From: Nymphaea colorata
Lineage: Eukaryota; Streptophyta; Magnoliopsida; Nymphaeales; Nymphaeaceae
Assembly: GCF_008831285.2 (NCBI RefSeq)
Contig: NW_022204977.1
Span: 17,501-35,160 of the forward strand
Length of the DNA: 17,660 nt
Direction of reading: 5' to 3'
Numbering within the stretch: position 1 is the first letter of the stretch; every line of letters starts with the position of its first letter. Both the position numbers and the translations under genes were made by a program. The notes below the pieces were generated by a model. That model made no database searches. It had not been told where the DNA came from and saw only the letters and a list, made by a program, of their open reading frames with translations. Positions 8,048 through 16,791 of the stretch are shown here, one piece after another.

Positions 8048-10003
8048 AGATGGCTCTTCAAATAAATCAATGAAATCTTTCAACACATGCTGAATTTCGA
8101 TGGGAACTATTTCTGTTGGCTCTTCCTTGGCTGGCACATCCGTGGCCATAGCCACTAACCAAAATGCGGGCTGCTGAGCCACTAACGCCTTGAGGGCTGC
8201 CCGTGGCTTCACGCTTGAGTTCATGGCTGTCAACGTGACTCTTTCCTCATCGCCATCTTTCGTGAAACTCATTCGGAGGTTAGCAAAGTCCCAATGGATT
8301 ACACCCAAGGTTTCCAGCCATTGAATGCCTAACACTATGTCGACTCCTCCAAGAGGTAAAACAAACACGTCCACCTTGAAGGGCACCTTGTTCATCACAA
8401 GTTCTAGGTCTCTGCACCTTCCTTCGCAAGGGAGCTTGGACCCGTCGCCTACCATAACTGTAAACGGAGCTTGAGGCTCAATGTGGCATCCCAGCTTGTT
8501 AGCCACTTCTAGACTCATGAAATTATGAGTGGCCCCCGAGTCTAGGAGGACTACAAGTCTGGTTTGGTTGACATACCCTCTAACTCTCATTGCTTTGGCT
8601 TTACTAGGGTCGGTCAAGGAGTGGCAAGACATTTCCTCTCCAACGGCTGCCTCAACTAAGACTTCCGGTGGAACCTCATCCTCACTAGAATCATCATCGG
8701 TGGGTGGTTCCTCATCATCCTCAAGAACTGCATACAGCCGTTTCTTTTTGCACTCATGGCCCTTGTGCCATTTTTCTTCACAATTATAGCATAGCCCTTG
8801 CTGAAATCGTCGGTCTCTTTCTTCCTTGGTGATGTAAGTGACCTTGCGTGGGGGATGTTGGGGTGGGGGTGCAGCCTTCTTCTTGAAGTTCGCTTTGGAG
8901 TGAATGAGGGTTCTGGCCCGATGTGGGTCATACCCTTTTGCATCCATCCTTATGGCACGTTTAAGCTCCATTTTCTCTTCTTTATCCCTAGCCACCTTCA
9001 TGCAAATTCGAAGGTCTCTTGACTCTTGCGTTTGAACGGCTAGACGGATTTCTGGTTGTAATCCAGCAATAAAGGCCCCCACGAGGGCATCTTCATTCCA
9101 GTCCTCCACAAGACATGACAACCTCTCAAACTGATCTTGGTATTCAAGCACCGTCCCCGTTTGTTTAAGGCTGTTTAACTGAACATTGAAGTCGCGTTGG
9201 CTGGCTCTCTCAAACCTCTCTATCAAACCGGCTCTAAACTGGTCCCATCCTTGGTTTGGCGTCTTCCTCATGGTATATTGATACCAATGAAGGGCATTGT
9301 CCTCAAAATACATCATAGCTCGGTCGATTTTCTGTTCATGGGCAACTCGTTGGCATTGGAAATACTTCTCAACTTTGCATACCCAATCACGTACTTTGGT
9401 CCCATTGAACGTCGGGCATTCCATGCGTGGAAGAGGCAAGGGTGCCTCATCACGTGGTCTCTCTTGTCTGCCCCTTCGCATCCTTCCTCTACGTGGGAGC
9501 TGCCCTCGCACGTAAGGATAGCCTCCATCATCGTAGAAGCCTTCCTCGTCTTCTCCTAGTTCATCCGACTCGGTATGTGGATCATGGAGTCCTCTCCTCT
9601 CGGGCTGGGGTCTTAGTGGCCTAACTACCCCTTGTCTTTGCTCATGACCCTCTTCTCCAGCTGGCCTAGGAGGAGGATGGAATGTATTTCTGTTTTCCTC
9701 CCCTCGTGGTGAAGGCCGACCCTCTCCTACAAGAGTGGTTCCTCCACTAGGTGCTCCCGTGGCTTGTGAGATGAGTTGTTGAAGCCCTTTTAGTAAATCC
9801 GGGACACTTAGGGGGTTGGTTTCTTTAGGCCTCTCTTGAGAAGTGCTGGGTGAGTTCGGACGGGCAGGTTGGGGAATAGGGCCCGGGCCATGTACCGAGG
9901 CCCCTTGTGATCTCCTTTCAATGCGATCCAACCTCTCACTTTGGGCTCTCATTTCTTCTTGGTTATGAGCTAATCGCTCATGTATGATTTGAGTTTCTTT
10001 CAT
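7061..10003 (-). CDS. gag-pro: Gag-protease polyprotein with novel C-terminal extension
   Basis: A 980-residue intact ORF. Residues 1-35 form a charged, probably coiled N-terminus. Residues 36-190 are Pro/Arg/Gly-rich. Residues 195-330 are a retrotransposon Gag domain (around FNGTKVRDWVCKVEKYF to IERFERAS). A CCHC zinc knuckle (C405, C408, H413, C418) would bind the RNA genome. A retropepsin-like protease follows, with catalytic D488 in LDSGATHNF and the DIVLGIQWL strand at 555-562. Residues 641-652 match the usual lead-in to RT, but RT does not follow. Residues 653-980 are instead acidic, then basic and Ser/Gln/Lys-rich, with no recognised domain. The product should form virus-like particles in the cytoplasm and process itself. 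The frame stays open upstream of the chosen ATG (for example LTAQQAAF), so the native start may lie further upstream, through the small ORF at 10054-10167. The sequence type is typical of plant Ty3/gypsy elements. Confidence 0.9.
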   Translation of the reverse strand: MKETQIIHERLAHNQEEMRAQSERLDRIERRSQGASVHGPGPIPQPARPNSPSTSQERPKETNPLSVPDLLKGLQQLISQATGAPSGGTTLVGEGRPSPRGEENRNTFHPPPRPAGEEGHEQRQGVVRPLRPQPERRGLHDPHTESDELGEDEEGFYDDGGYPYVRGQLPRRGRMRRGRQERPRDEAPLPLPRMECPTFNGTKVRDWVCKVEKYFQCQRVAHEQKIDRAMMYFEDNALHWYQYTMRKTPNQGWDQFRAGLIERFERASQRDFNVQLNSLKQTGTVLEYQDQFERLSCLVEDWNEDALVGAFIAGLQPEIRLAVQTQESRDLRICMKVARDKEEKMELKRAIRMDAKGYDPHRARTLIHSKANFKKKAAPPPQHPPRKVTYITKEERDRRFQQGLCYNCEEKWHKGHECKKKRLYAVLEDDEEPPTDDDSSEDEVPPEVLVEAAVGEEMSCHSLTDPSKAKAMRVRGYVNQTRLVVLLDSGATHNFMSLEVANKLGCHIEPQAPFTVMVGDGSKLPCEGRCRDLELVMNKVPFKVDVFVLPLGGVDIVLGIQWLETLGVIHWDFANLRMSFTKDGDEERVTLTAMNSSVKPRAALKALVAQQPAFWLVAMATDVPAKEEPTEIVPIEIQHVLKDFIDLFEEPSYASEDCDPIEEMDEEEGDDQQTGSESSDQGDEYSKASQHSEDERLTTNEIEDQSSEESCKEWGDDYGDPSPNDHSSSSPHEYRGFTLAKTRLYHPRISNFTFGYATSSGTTHKRESNYCEPLLPLVGHNRLHNYSPQSSTNPLRCGPTKAASLQPSTAISLKSTSSHSKPNKNQKIHHRADQQKGNKLKDILATSDLGRRPKPRTRSNFVNGPSLKTENRNQQLSKEPLKDPLPAAYNLREAIRKIQSSTKPDKMQQQKKTSSRVPVRNKMPIPAKLERTKHANVLSASPAMVRKKEQVAKAPEGAKVGDDGQPPLESNHQLRSPISL

Positions 10004-10053
10004 GAATGCCGCTTGCTGGGCTGTAAGCTGCTGTATAGATGTTATTAAAGTGC

Positions 10054-10167
10054 TTAAATAGATGAAGGGAGGGTGAGTTGAGGGTCTACATGAGGAGCGG
10101 TGGCTCCCTCTTCTTCGATTTCGGTTTCCTCTACCTCCCTAACCGGCTGCTTCTCCTTGCGCCCCAT
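10054..10167 (-). CDS. Short leader ORF, possible original gag N-terminus
   Basis: A 37-codon ORF starting at the first good ATG after the primer-binding site and beginning MGRKEKQPVREVEE. It is Glu-rich and ends at TAA (10056-10054). It lies just upstream of gag in a different frame. The gag frame itself is open upstream of its first ATG through this boundary and reads sensibly (LSTLITSIQQ, then LTAQQAAF). I infer that a one-base length change near 10050-10075 separated an original start from gag, or that this is a genuine upstream ORF. A sequencing error is equally possible. Confidence 0.4.
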   Translation of the reverse strand: MGRKEKQPVREVEETEIEEEGATAPHVDPQLTLPSSI

Positions 10168-10275
10168 GACTGGGATGAACCCTCTATTCAAGACCGAATT
10201 TCAGAAGATTAAGCTGCTCAAACCGTAACTCTTTGCAGCCTTAGCTGACCAAATCTGAACAAGAAAACGCACTAA

Positions 10276-10290
10276 GCCGCTCTGATACCA
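10276..10290 (-). other. Primer-binding site for initiator tRNA-Met
   Basis: On the minus strand the sequence is TGGTATCAGAGC followed by GGC, three bases (GTT) after the end of the 5' LTR. The first 12 bases are complementary to the 3' end of plant initiator tRNA-Met (GCUCUGAUACCA). This is the usual minus-strand primer of plant Ty3/gypsy elements. The 272 bases from here to the gag ATG are leader. Confidence 0.93.
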
Positions 10291-10293
10291 AAC

Positions 10294-13200
10294 TGTTACA
10301 TCCGCCCTTGTAGCGCCTCAAAGCCGCCGACGAACGTAACCTCCCAAGACCTCTTAGTGGTAATGTAGCTGGCCCAAGATTGGCCTTACAAAATTTCAAC
10401 CCCGGCTGGACACAATCCCAGCTCAAATGCCCTTGGGTAAGGATACAAGGAATGGTTTACCCCTGCTAACTAGGTCTGAACCTACTACAACAAGTGGGTT
10501 CGAGGCCTTACAAGCGTAGCGTACAACATAGCTCATTCCTCACTCATCCAGCATTCATCATTCATCAAACCATCATACAATCCCTAGGACGTGCAAACCA
10601 TCACCATGCACCCTAGGAAGGTCCGTAGTCCGGGTTCGTGTCCTTAGCTATCGAGCTTTGGAGGTAACCCCAGCACTACACGCCCGGAGGCAAGGCTGAA
10701 AACAAGTGCACCCGCCCTCGAATCTATAGGGTGATTCGGGTGCCTACCTGGCTGAAGCTAGTTCAGCAAGCGACCAAGGGCAAAGGCCAAAGCCCCTTGG
10801 TAATCAGCACGTCGGTCTTCGCAAGCGAGGCGCCCGTTCAAGTTGGTCTCTCCTCCTTGCTCAAGACGTAGACAGCATAGTTACTGTTTGTAATTCAGCA
10901 ACTTAAAACGGGAGAAGGGATTGCACTTAGCTGGAAACGTTGGAACCCCTAGTGCTGTGATGAAGTAGGGGAAGCTAGCGCTGACAAGGTGACAGCGTAC
11001 ACCCTTCTTCTCCCGGGATCAGCTCAGCACACGGTTGCTGGACTGCTCCTCCTTCTCAGCAATACACTCCAGAAAATGAATAGAGAAGGTTACTGTCGAA
11101 AATAGCAAGGAAACGGAGTATTCCCAAGCATCGTTAGGAGACTTCACCGTGAGAACGTTTTACCCCTGTTCGTTGTTGAGTTAGGGGGAGGCAAGCGCCG
11201 CTTAGCCCGGCGTAAGCTATGTCTCCTAACCGGTGTAGCTGCAATGGATTAGGCCCTGCTGTCCGCAACACCTCCACCGTTGGGCTACAATGCACTTCAA
11301 ACAAGGGCGAGCGAATCACTGGAAAAGACAATGATTAAGAGCAGAATTTCGAATGTGGAGAGGCGTCACCAGATTGAGGATTAAACCCCTGGAGCTAGAC
11401 GATGAAGGGTGAGGCAAGCTTCGATTGACGCCGAAGCACGCGCGCTGTCCTGGACAGCTTAAGCTCCCTGGTTCTCTGGTGAAGGTTCTGGATTCTCAGG
11501 CTTTGCCGATCTTCCAAAAATCATTAAAAATCATCCACAGCTCGGATTGGGCTGAAATTTGGTGGGTAGCTGCCTCTGATGATTATGAAGGGACGCTCCA
11601 AAAATCACTGCAATCGGAGCCCTCTAAGGTCAAGTCGTTGAAGCTGAAGGCGCCGAACTGTCACAGTCAACAGGCTCTGTTCAGGAACAGAACAGAACGC
11701 AGGCGAGTTCCAGAGTAGTCCGTCTTCAAAAATTCATTCCCGTTGATCCAGACACCCAAAAATCCTGAAATTTGGTTTGAAGGGAGCTGACACACCAAGG
11801 TTTGGACGCCCAAAAGATTGGGCCCAAACAAGACCTCCTTGGGCAAGACGTTGAGCAGTTTTGGAGCTGGACGCCGCAAGGTGGAGCTCTGTTCAGGACG
11901 ACAGGAACTTGTTCAGACTGCTTCGGCTTCAGATCTTCGCTCCAGTGATTTCCTTCGTCCAATGAACGCCGAACTTCACAGGTAGCTCCTAAGACACCAA
12001 GGAAGAACTCCCAAAAGGCCCGGCTCAGATTCACTCTCAGGTGATAGCTCCTGGAAGGCACGCGACGCTGCAGCAGTGTTCATCCCTCAGGCGGGTGCAG
12101 GAAGGATTCCAGAGCTTCAATCGATTCTCCGGGTGATCATTCTCAATCAAAACGTTAATCCAAGCATTAGATATCAGGAATAGAGCAAGAACAACAGATT
12201 AGAACGAAGGAGGATAGTCAGATCACCGGATTTGGTGGTTTTCCCCAAATTCTAGTGAAGATGGGGGCGCTGCCGCCGTTCGGGCGGAGATTACAGACTT
12301 CCACCGCCGTTCTTTTTCAGATTCAGGCCGTCGATCATATCTCAGTCATCCGACGTCGGATTTTGGGCCTCCTTAGCTTGAAATGTGCGTAAGGATGTTA
12401 GGAAGGCAACCACAGTGGCCGATCGTCGAGATTGTACACCATTTTCTTCAGATTTGCAGGTTTCCAGGGACTGGTCGGCGGCAAAATTGGGGAAACAGTC
12501 CAGGCTATTCAAACTGCGATATCTCCCTCATTTCTTGTCGGATTTGGCTCATTCCGGGTTCGTTGGTTTCGTATTGATGAGGGGAAAGTCACAGAAGCGT
12601 CGGATCACCAAAACCCTCTCTATATTTCTTCAGATTCGCGTTTTATCAGGGTTCAGGGACTGTTTTACAGAAACCGGTTGAAGGCTATTCCGTTTTTCGT
12701 TTTCCTTCCGATTCCTTTGCGTTTCTCCTCGATTTCTCGCAGCAATAACATTACAGAAGCAAGAGTAAACACATGCTACAGAAATCGCTTAGTCTCCCAT
12801 CGATTTGAATCCCTGCTCACAGTGTTAGACGAACGGAAGGATTCCGCCCGAATGCGCTGCTCACAATCGTTAAAACCGATCGAACGACTCTTCAATCCAG
12901 CGACAATCGCTCCGAGCTACCTTCGGTGGATTCCAAACGAGTTAGAAGCACCTCCGGCGTCAGCAGCGTTAGAGCCACCTTCTGGAACGAACGGACAACT
13001 AGAGGAAGCCGTGGGAGATCAAGGCTTACCTCTTGAAGACCGCCGGATGTCGTTTTTCAGCAGGGAAGGCGTTGCTGAAACCAGCGCAGCCACATCCGCT
13101 GCTCTCCCTTGACGAACGCAGCCTCACAGCAGCTCCGTGGTCGAGCTACCAGCACTCCGATCGTCTTCTCCACGGTTCCGGCCAGGGGCTTCACAGAACC

Positions 13201-14463
13201 TCCGTTTTCAGCAAATGGGAGAGGAAGAACTCGCAGCCGAGCGTCCGGTGCTGGCCTCCGGCGCCAGCCCTCTGGTTGCTCGTCTTTCCGACCGCACTCC
13301 GGCGTCTTCTCCGGCCAATGGCTTCTCAGAGAGGAAGGGAGTTGCAGGTTTTGGGAGGGCAAGCATGGCAGCCGCCCATGGTGACAAGCTCTCACACGAG
13401 AGAGAAGAAACCCAATTCTATTATGCAAAAAACTTAGGGTAAAAGTTCCATCACTTAGCTTATAAAGGCTAAGTGACTCGGGACGCCCCTGAACCGTCCC
13501 GGTACAAGAGCAAAAGCTGAAATAAAACATGTACAAAGTGAATCGGTACGGCCGAGACGGCCTACCAACAAGACTCCAACTCGGGTCTCCCTTCCGCTCC
13601 TGGGTGCTGCCTCGATGCCTCGCCTGGGTCCTAACCCACTTCGTCTAGACTCGGTCTAGATGGCCTTCGTATCTGCCCGTCTCAGTTTCCTGGACTGTCT
13701 CTGTTCCGGACGCCAGGACATCCTCTGTGCCTGTCCTGTGGCTGTCCGTCCTGTCTGTCAGCTCTGTCTCTGTTCTGAACGCCTGAACGACCCCTGTTCC
13801 TGTCCAGTCCGTGCGTCCTCCGTTTGACAGTCTAGAACTCGTCAGTCTCTGCCCAGAACACCCTGTCTCCATGGTGTGTCCAGCAAGCTGAGCCCCGCAT
13901 GCTAAGTCCAGCCCACTCTGCTCGAGTACGTCTGGCTTGGCCTGGGTGGGCAAAGTGGCCTCACCTTGTCCAAGCTCTATGGCATGAAGTCCTCCAATCA
14001 ACGGGCTAGCCTCACTCGCAGTAAATGCACGGGTGGAGTGTGGGGCTGTCATCTCGTCAACCTCCCTTGGCCGCGTAGTACCCTCGTTCGTGTCTCCTCC
14101 GCGATTGCTGGCGCGTTCGGGCTCTTGGCGTCGTCATCGGCAACCGCGGCCGTGGCCCCTCCATGGGTAACCTCCTTTGCGTCCCAGTCCCGCACCCTGC
14201 AAAACACGTTAGCCTCACAACAAAAGGAAGCAGGGTCAGTGGCTGCGGGTGCTTTCCCCGCTCGGCGTGGGCGCTCGGCGCCCTCATCTCTCGGCAGCCT
14301 CGCGACGGTGTGCTGGCCCGCGCCACCTTCGGCCGTGCTCGGCCCTCTTCGGCGCTCGTGGCCGACACTCGTCCGGCCTTGTAGCTGGCTGGTCTCGTCA
14401 CCCGGTCGGCCATCGGCGGCATTGTCGGCAGTCCTCGGCCAACTCCTAGGCGGACCTGTAACA
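10294..14463 (-). repeat. 5' LTR of the inner element (4,170 bp)
   Basis: The second copy of the terminal repeat, equal in length to the left copy despite many one-base length differences. In the element's orientation U3 starts at 14463 and U5 ends at 10294 beside the primer-binding site. It should carry the promoter. The TATA-like core lies at 13460-13467, leaving about 3.1 kb of transcribed R-U5 and a very long 5' leader. Differences from the left copy cluster at about 11907-11985 (left 3467-3545). No gene is called inside it. Confidence 0.95.
13451..13476 (-). promoter_or_regulatory. TATA-like core inside a 9-bp inverted repeat (right LTR)
   Basis: The same TCACTTAGC / GCTAAGTGA inverted repeat and TTATAAAG spacer as at 5008-5033, perfectly conserved. 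This is the copy that would drive the element, since it sits in the 5' LTR. RNA would start to its left, near 13420-13435. The assignment rests on motif and position only. Confidence 0.45.
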
Positions 14464-14468
14464 GAGGT
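14464..14468. repeat. Target-site duplication GAGGT, right copy
   Basis: GAGGT directly follows the GTAACA end of the inner element and matches 1841-1845. Joining 1845 to 14469 gives the pre-insertion sequence. Confidence 0.93.
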
Positions 14469-14555
14469 TAACTTGGCTAGCCTAGGACGAGTCTAAGCTC
14501 ACGGGAATTGAGTCGCTTCGGACTCGGAGGTGGCCAAGGGTTTCTACTAAGGAGG

Positions 14556-15455
14556 TTGACTACAGGACCGAGTGATAGGTCCGGGTGAACTAGGTCAAGG
14601 AGGGACACTCGAGTTAAGCTCGGGTCGTCTAGTTTCGGTCAACGAAGGAGGCTAGGTGGGGTGTTGACTTCCTAAGTAGACTAGGGTTCGGTCAACGTAA
14701 GCCTAGGTCAAAGTCGACAAGGGGGGGGAGCCTAGGGTCGAGGCCGGCGCGAGAGGCTACCTAGTTAGGTGCGGTCAAAGGCTTGGCTGGTCGTGCCAAG
14801 GAAATGCGCCGGATACTTGACACGTGGCACGATGGAGGGCGAGGAAGGGACGCGATAAGGGAATGCGGCTAGGGTTTGCGAGCTGGAGGAGGGGGCAACG
14901 GAGAAGTGGCTGCGGCTGGGTGTTGCCGGAAATAGCACACGGTAGCGCGTTGGCGGGGGGCGTTAGCGCGTGAAGGGCGTTAACGAGGAAAGGCCAGGTC
15001 GCGCCGGGTGAGGTGGCGCTCGCACAAGGGACCCGTGGGGCCAGCTGAGGGCGAGGTGGAGACTCGGGCTGATAACGTGGAGGCGATGACGAGCTGGATG
15101 CACGACACGTGGAGGATGGACGGCTGAGGGAGACTGCGACTAGGGTTGATACCACGAGGAAAAGAACACGAGAAAGGAAGGGAGGAATCACACACGGCTA
15201 GGGGATTAGCCAAATCAGGCCGCGCGTGATCCGAGGGGGGACTGATTAGGATGAGACGCTCGGAGGTTGACACGTGGGAGAGTGAATCCGGAAGGGTTCT
15301 ATGATGGCGACACGTGGCTGGATGAAGGGTTGGGAGAGACTTACCTTAGAGTTGACGTCCGAGGTGGAAGGCTCGCGCGAGGAGCGCCGGCGGCTAGGGT
15401 TCCAATGTTGAACCGAATGACCACGGTGCCCTTGCTGTCTGCTGCGGCCTTTGAC
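14556..15455. promoter_or_regulatory. Cluster of W-box (TTGAC) cores in the outer LTR
   Basis: TTGAC or its complement starts at 14556, 14594, 14638, 14664, 14691, 14707, 14774, 15267, 15352 and 15451. That is ten in about 900 bases, where fewer than two are expected by chance at even composition. Several are the fuller TTGACT or TTGACC form bound by WRKY factors. They lie in a retrotransposon LTR, so a role in stress-induced transcription is plausible but inferred. Confidence 0.4.
14821..15316. promoter_or_regulatory. Four GACACGTGG G-box/ABRE-like sites
   Basis: CACGTG at 14821, 15106, 15271 and 15311, each in the same GACACGTGG context. This core is bound by plant bZIP and bHLH factors, and the ACACGTGG form is typical of abscisic-acid response elements. 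The site at 15271 overlaps a TTGAC core. A fifth CACGTG in a different context is at 1612. Confidence 0.4.
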
Positions 15456-16791
15456 TGCGACAGGGCAAGGACGTCTTCTTCTCCAAGGGCAATGGAGGTC
15501 GCCGGAAATTGCAGCGGCGACTGCTTAAACAGGATTCCGGCTGATTACCGGAATAGCTTCTCACCGTGGAAATACGCCCGAATTTACTTATCTCAATCCT
15601 TGCTTGATGGCGATTCCAATGGTGCTGGTCCTGGCTTGGTTTGCCGGCTGAATCTTCAGACTTGGGTGTCGGGAGCTTGCTGGACCTCTGTTTGTGCAGG
15701 AACACCCGAGAGCACCAAGGAGTCGATTGTAACTCCTTAACACCCCGGGGTGCGATTTGGCCAAAGTCGTCCCGATAGATGGGAGAAGTCGAATAGGACT
15801 AAGACTGTTCCAAGGGAGGGACACCGTAGGACTGTGCTAAACTAACACTTCGGGTACACCGAGTATAAGCCTAGACCCCTAGGTGAGGCGCCCAATGCCA
15901 ACAGCCGAAGCCTAAACGAAATCACTCCAACTATCAAAGTACTAACCTTTTCACCGTCGTTAGAAAGCTGGACTGCAGCCTTCTTCTTCCCAATCGCTCG
16001 GCCGGTCTTTCAACTCTCCCGTGATCGAAGAGAAGGCACCGTCGAGCTTTTTGCAGCTTCGATGAGGGAGCTTACCGTGGTCACGTCGGGAGGATCACCA
16101 CCGATGAGGAGGGCCTACTTGCGCCTTTGTTACCTCGAGCCTTCGTCTACGCGGACGCCGGATCTCAAAGGGTATTCGGAAAAAACCTCTAAGGGACGGA
16201 TTCTCCTACTCGAGTAGAGAATGCGAGAGCCTAGAGGGGACCTCGAGAGGGGAGAGAGAGCCACACCGTGCAAAAATTCTTATTTCTCAAAAAGCCTCCT
16301 TTACAAAGAGATCCAAAAAATAAATACTAAGCCTACTCGGACCGGGTCACAAGTCGACCGGTTCCAATATCAAATCTGTATTTACAAGTGAGGGCGCTAT
16401 CCCGCCCAGCTCTGGAGTTAAAGGGGTTAAGTTCGAATCCCCTTGGCGTGGAGCACAGCCCGCTCCACTAGGCACGCGCTAGACTTAACCCACACAACTC
16501 GAAGGAAAACGCCTAAGTCTAAAACGACTAGGACTAGAAAACGGCTAAGCGCTACTCGCTAAAACTAAACCGCCCCTGAGCCTTGTGAGCCAGGGTGGGA
16601 CCTCGTGCGGGAAGCCGCCCGCACTTCGGTGTTGGGTCAAGGCTGGCCTACGTGACCAGTCATTCGCCTAAGGCTTCGAATCCTTAGGTGCCTCAAGGGT
16701 CTCAAACAAAGGAGCCTTATCGAGTTCTACCTTAGCTCTTCGGGGTTTCCTACTACTAGTACCGGATCGCCTTGAGGTTCGGCCTCGCTTC

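Larger units (their letters stand above)
1846..14463 (-). mobile_element. Complete non-autonomous Ty3/gypsy-type LTR retrotransposon
   Basis: A 12,618-bp element on the minus strand. It has two direct 4,170-bp terminal repeats with TGTTAC...GTAACA ends, a GAGGT target duplication on both sides, a primer-binding site for initiator tRNA-Met beside the right LTR, and a polypurine tract beside the left LTR. The 4,278-bp interior encodes gag and an aspartic protease, then an unrecognised ORF module in place of reverse transcriptase, RNase H and integrase. The LTRs are about 99% identical by eye, so insertion was recent, and cis-acting signals appear intact. It is inferred to rely on enzymes from another element. 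Large LTRs with a pol-less interior resemble LARD elements, but those are typically described as lacking coding capacity. The element sits inside the LTR of a related element. Confidence 0.93.

Noticed and set aside
1846-14463. Large direct duplication as an assembly artefact
   Set aside because: The two 4,170-bp copies have LTR ends, a target duplication outside, and a primer-binding site and polypurine tract inside, which an assembly duplication would not produce.
14775-15273. Minus-strand ORFs rich in Ser and Pro with hydrophobic starts
   Set aside because: Two overlapping frames of biased composition in GC-rich LTR sequence, with no domain. They are most likely incidental.
16400-16455. 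tRNA gene around AGTTCGAATCC
   Set aside because: A B-box-like string is present, but the T-arm stem does not pair properly and no A box, anticodon arm or acceptor stem can be found at the right spacing.
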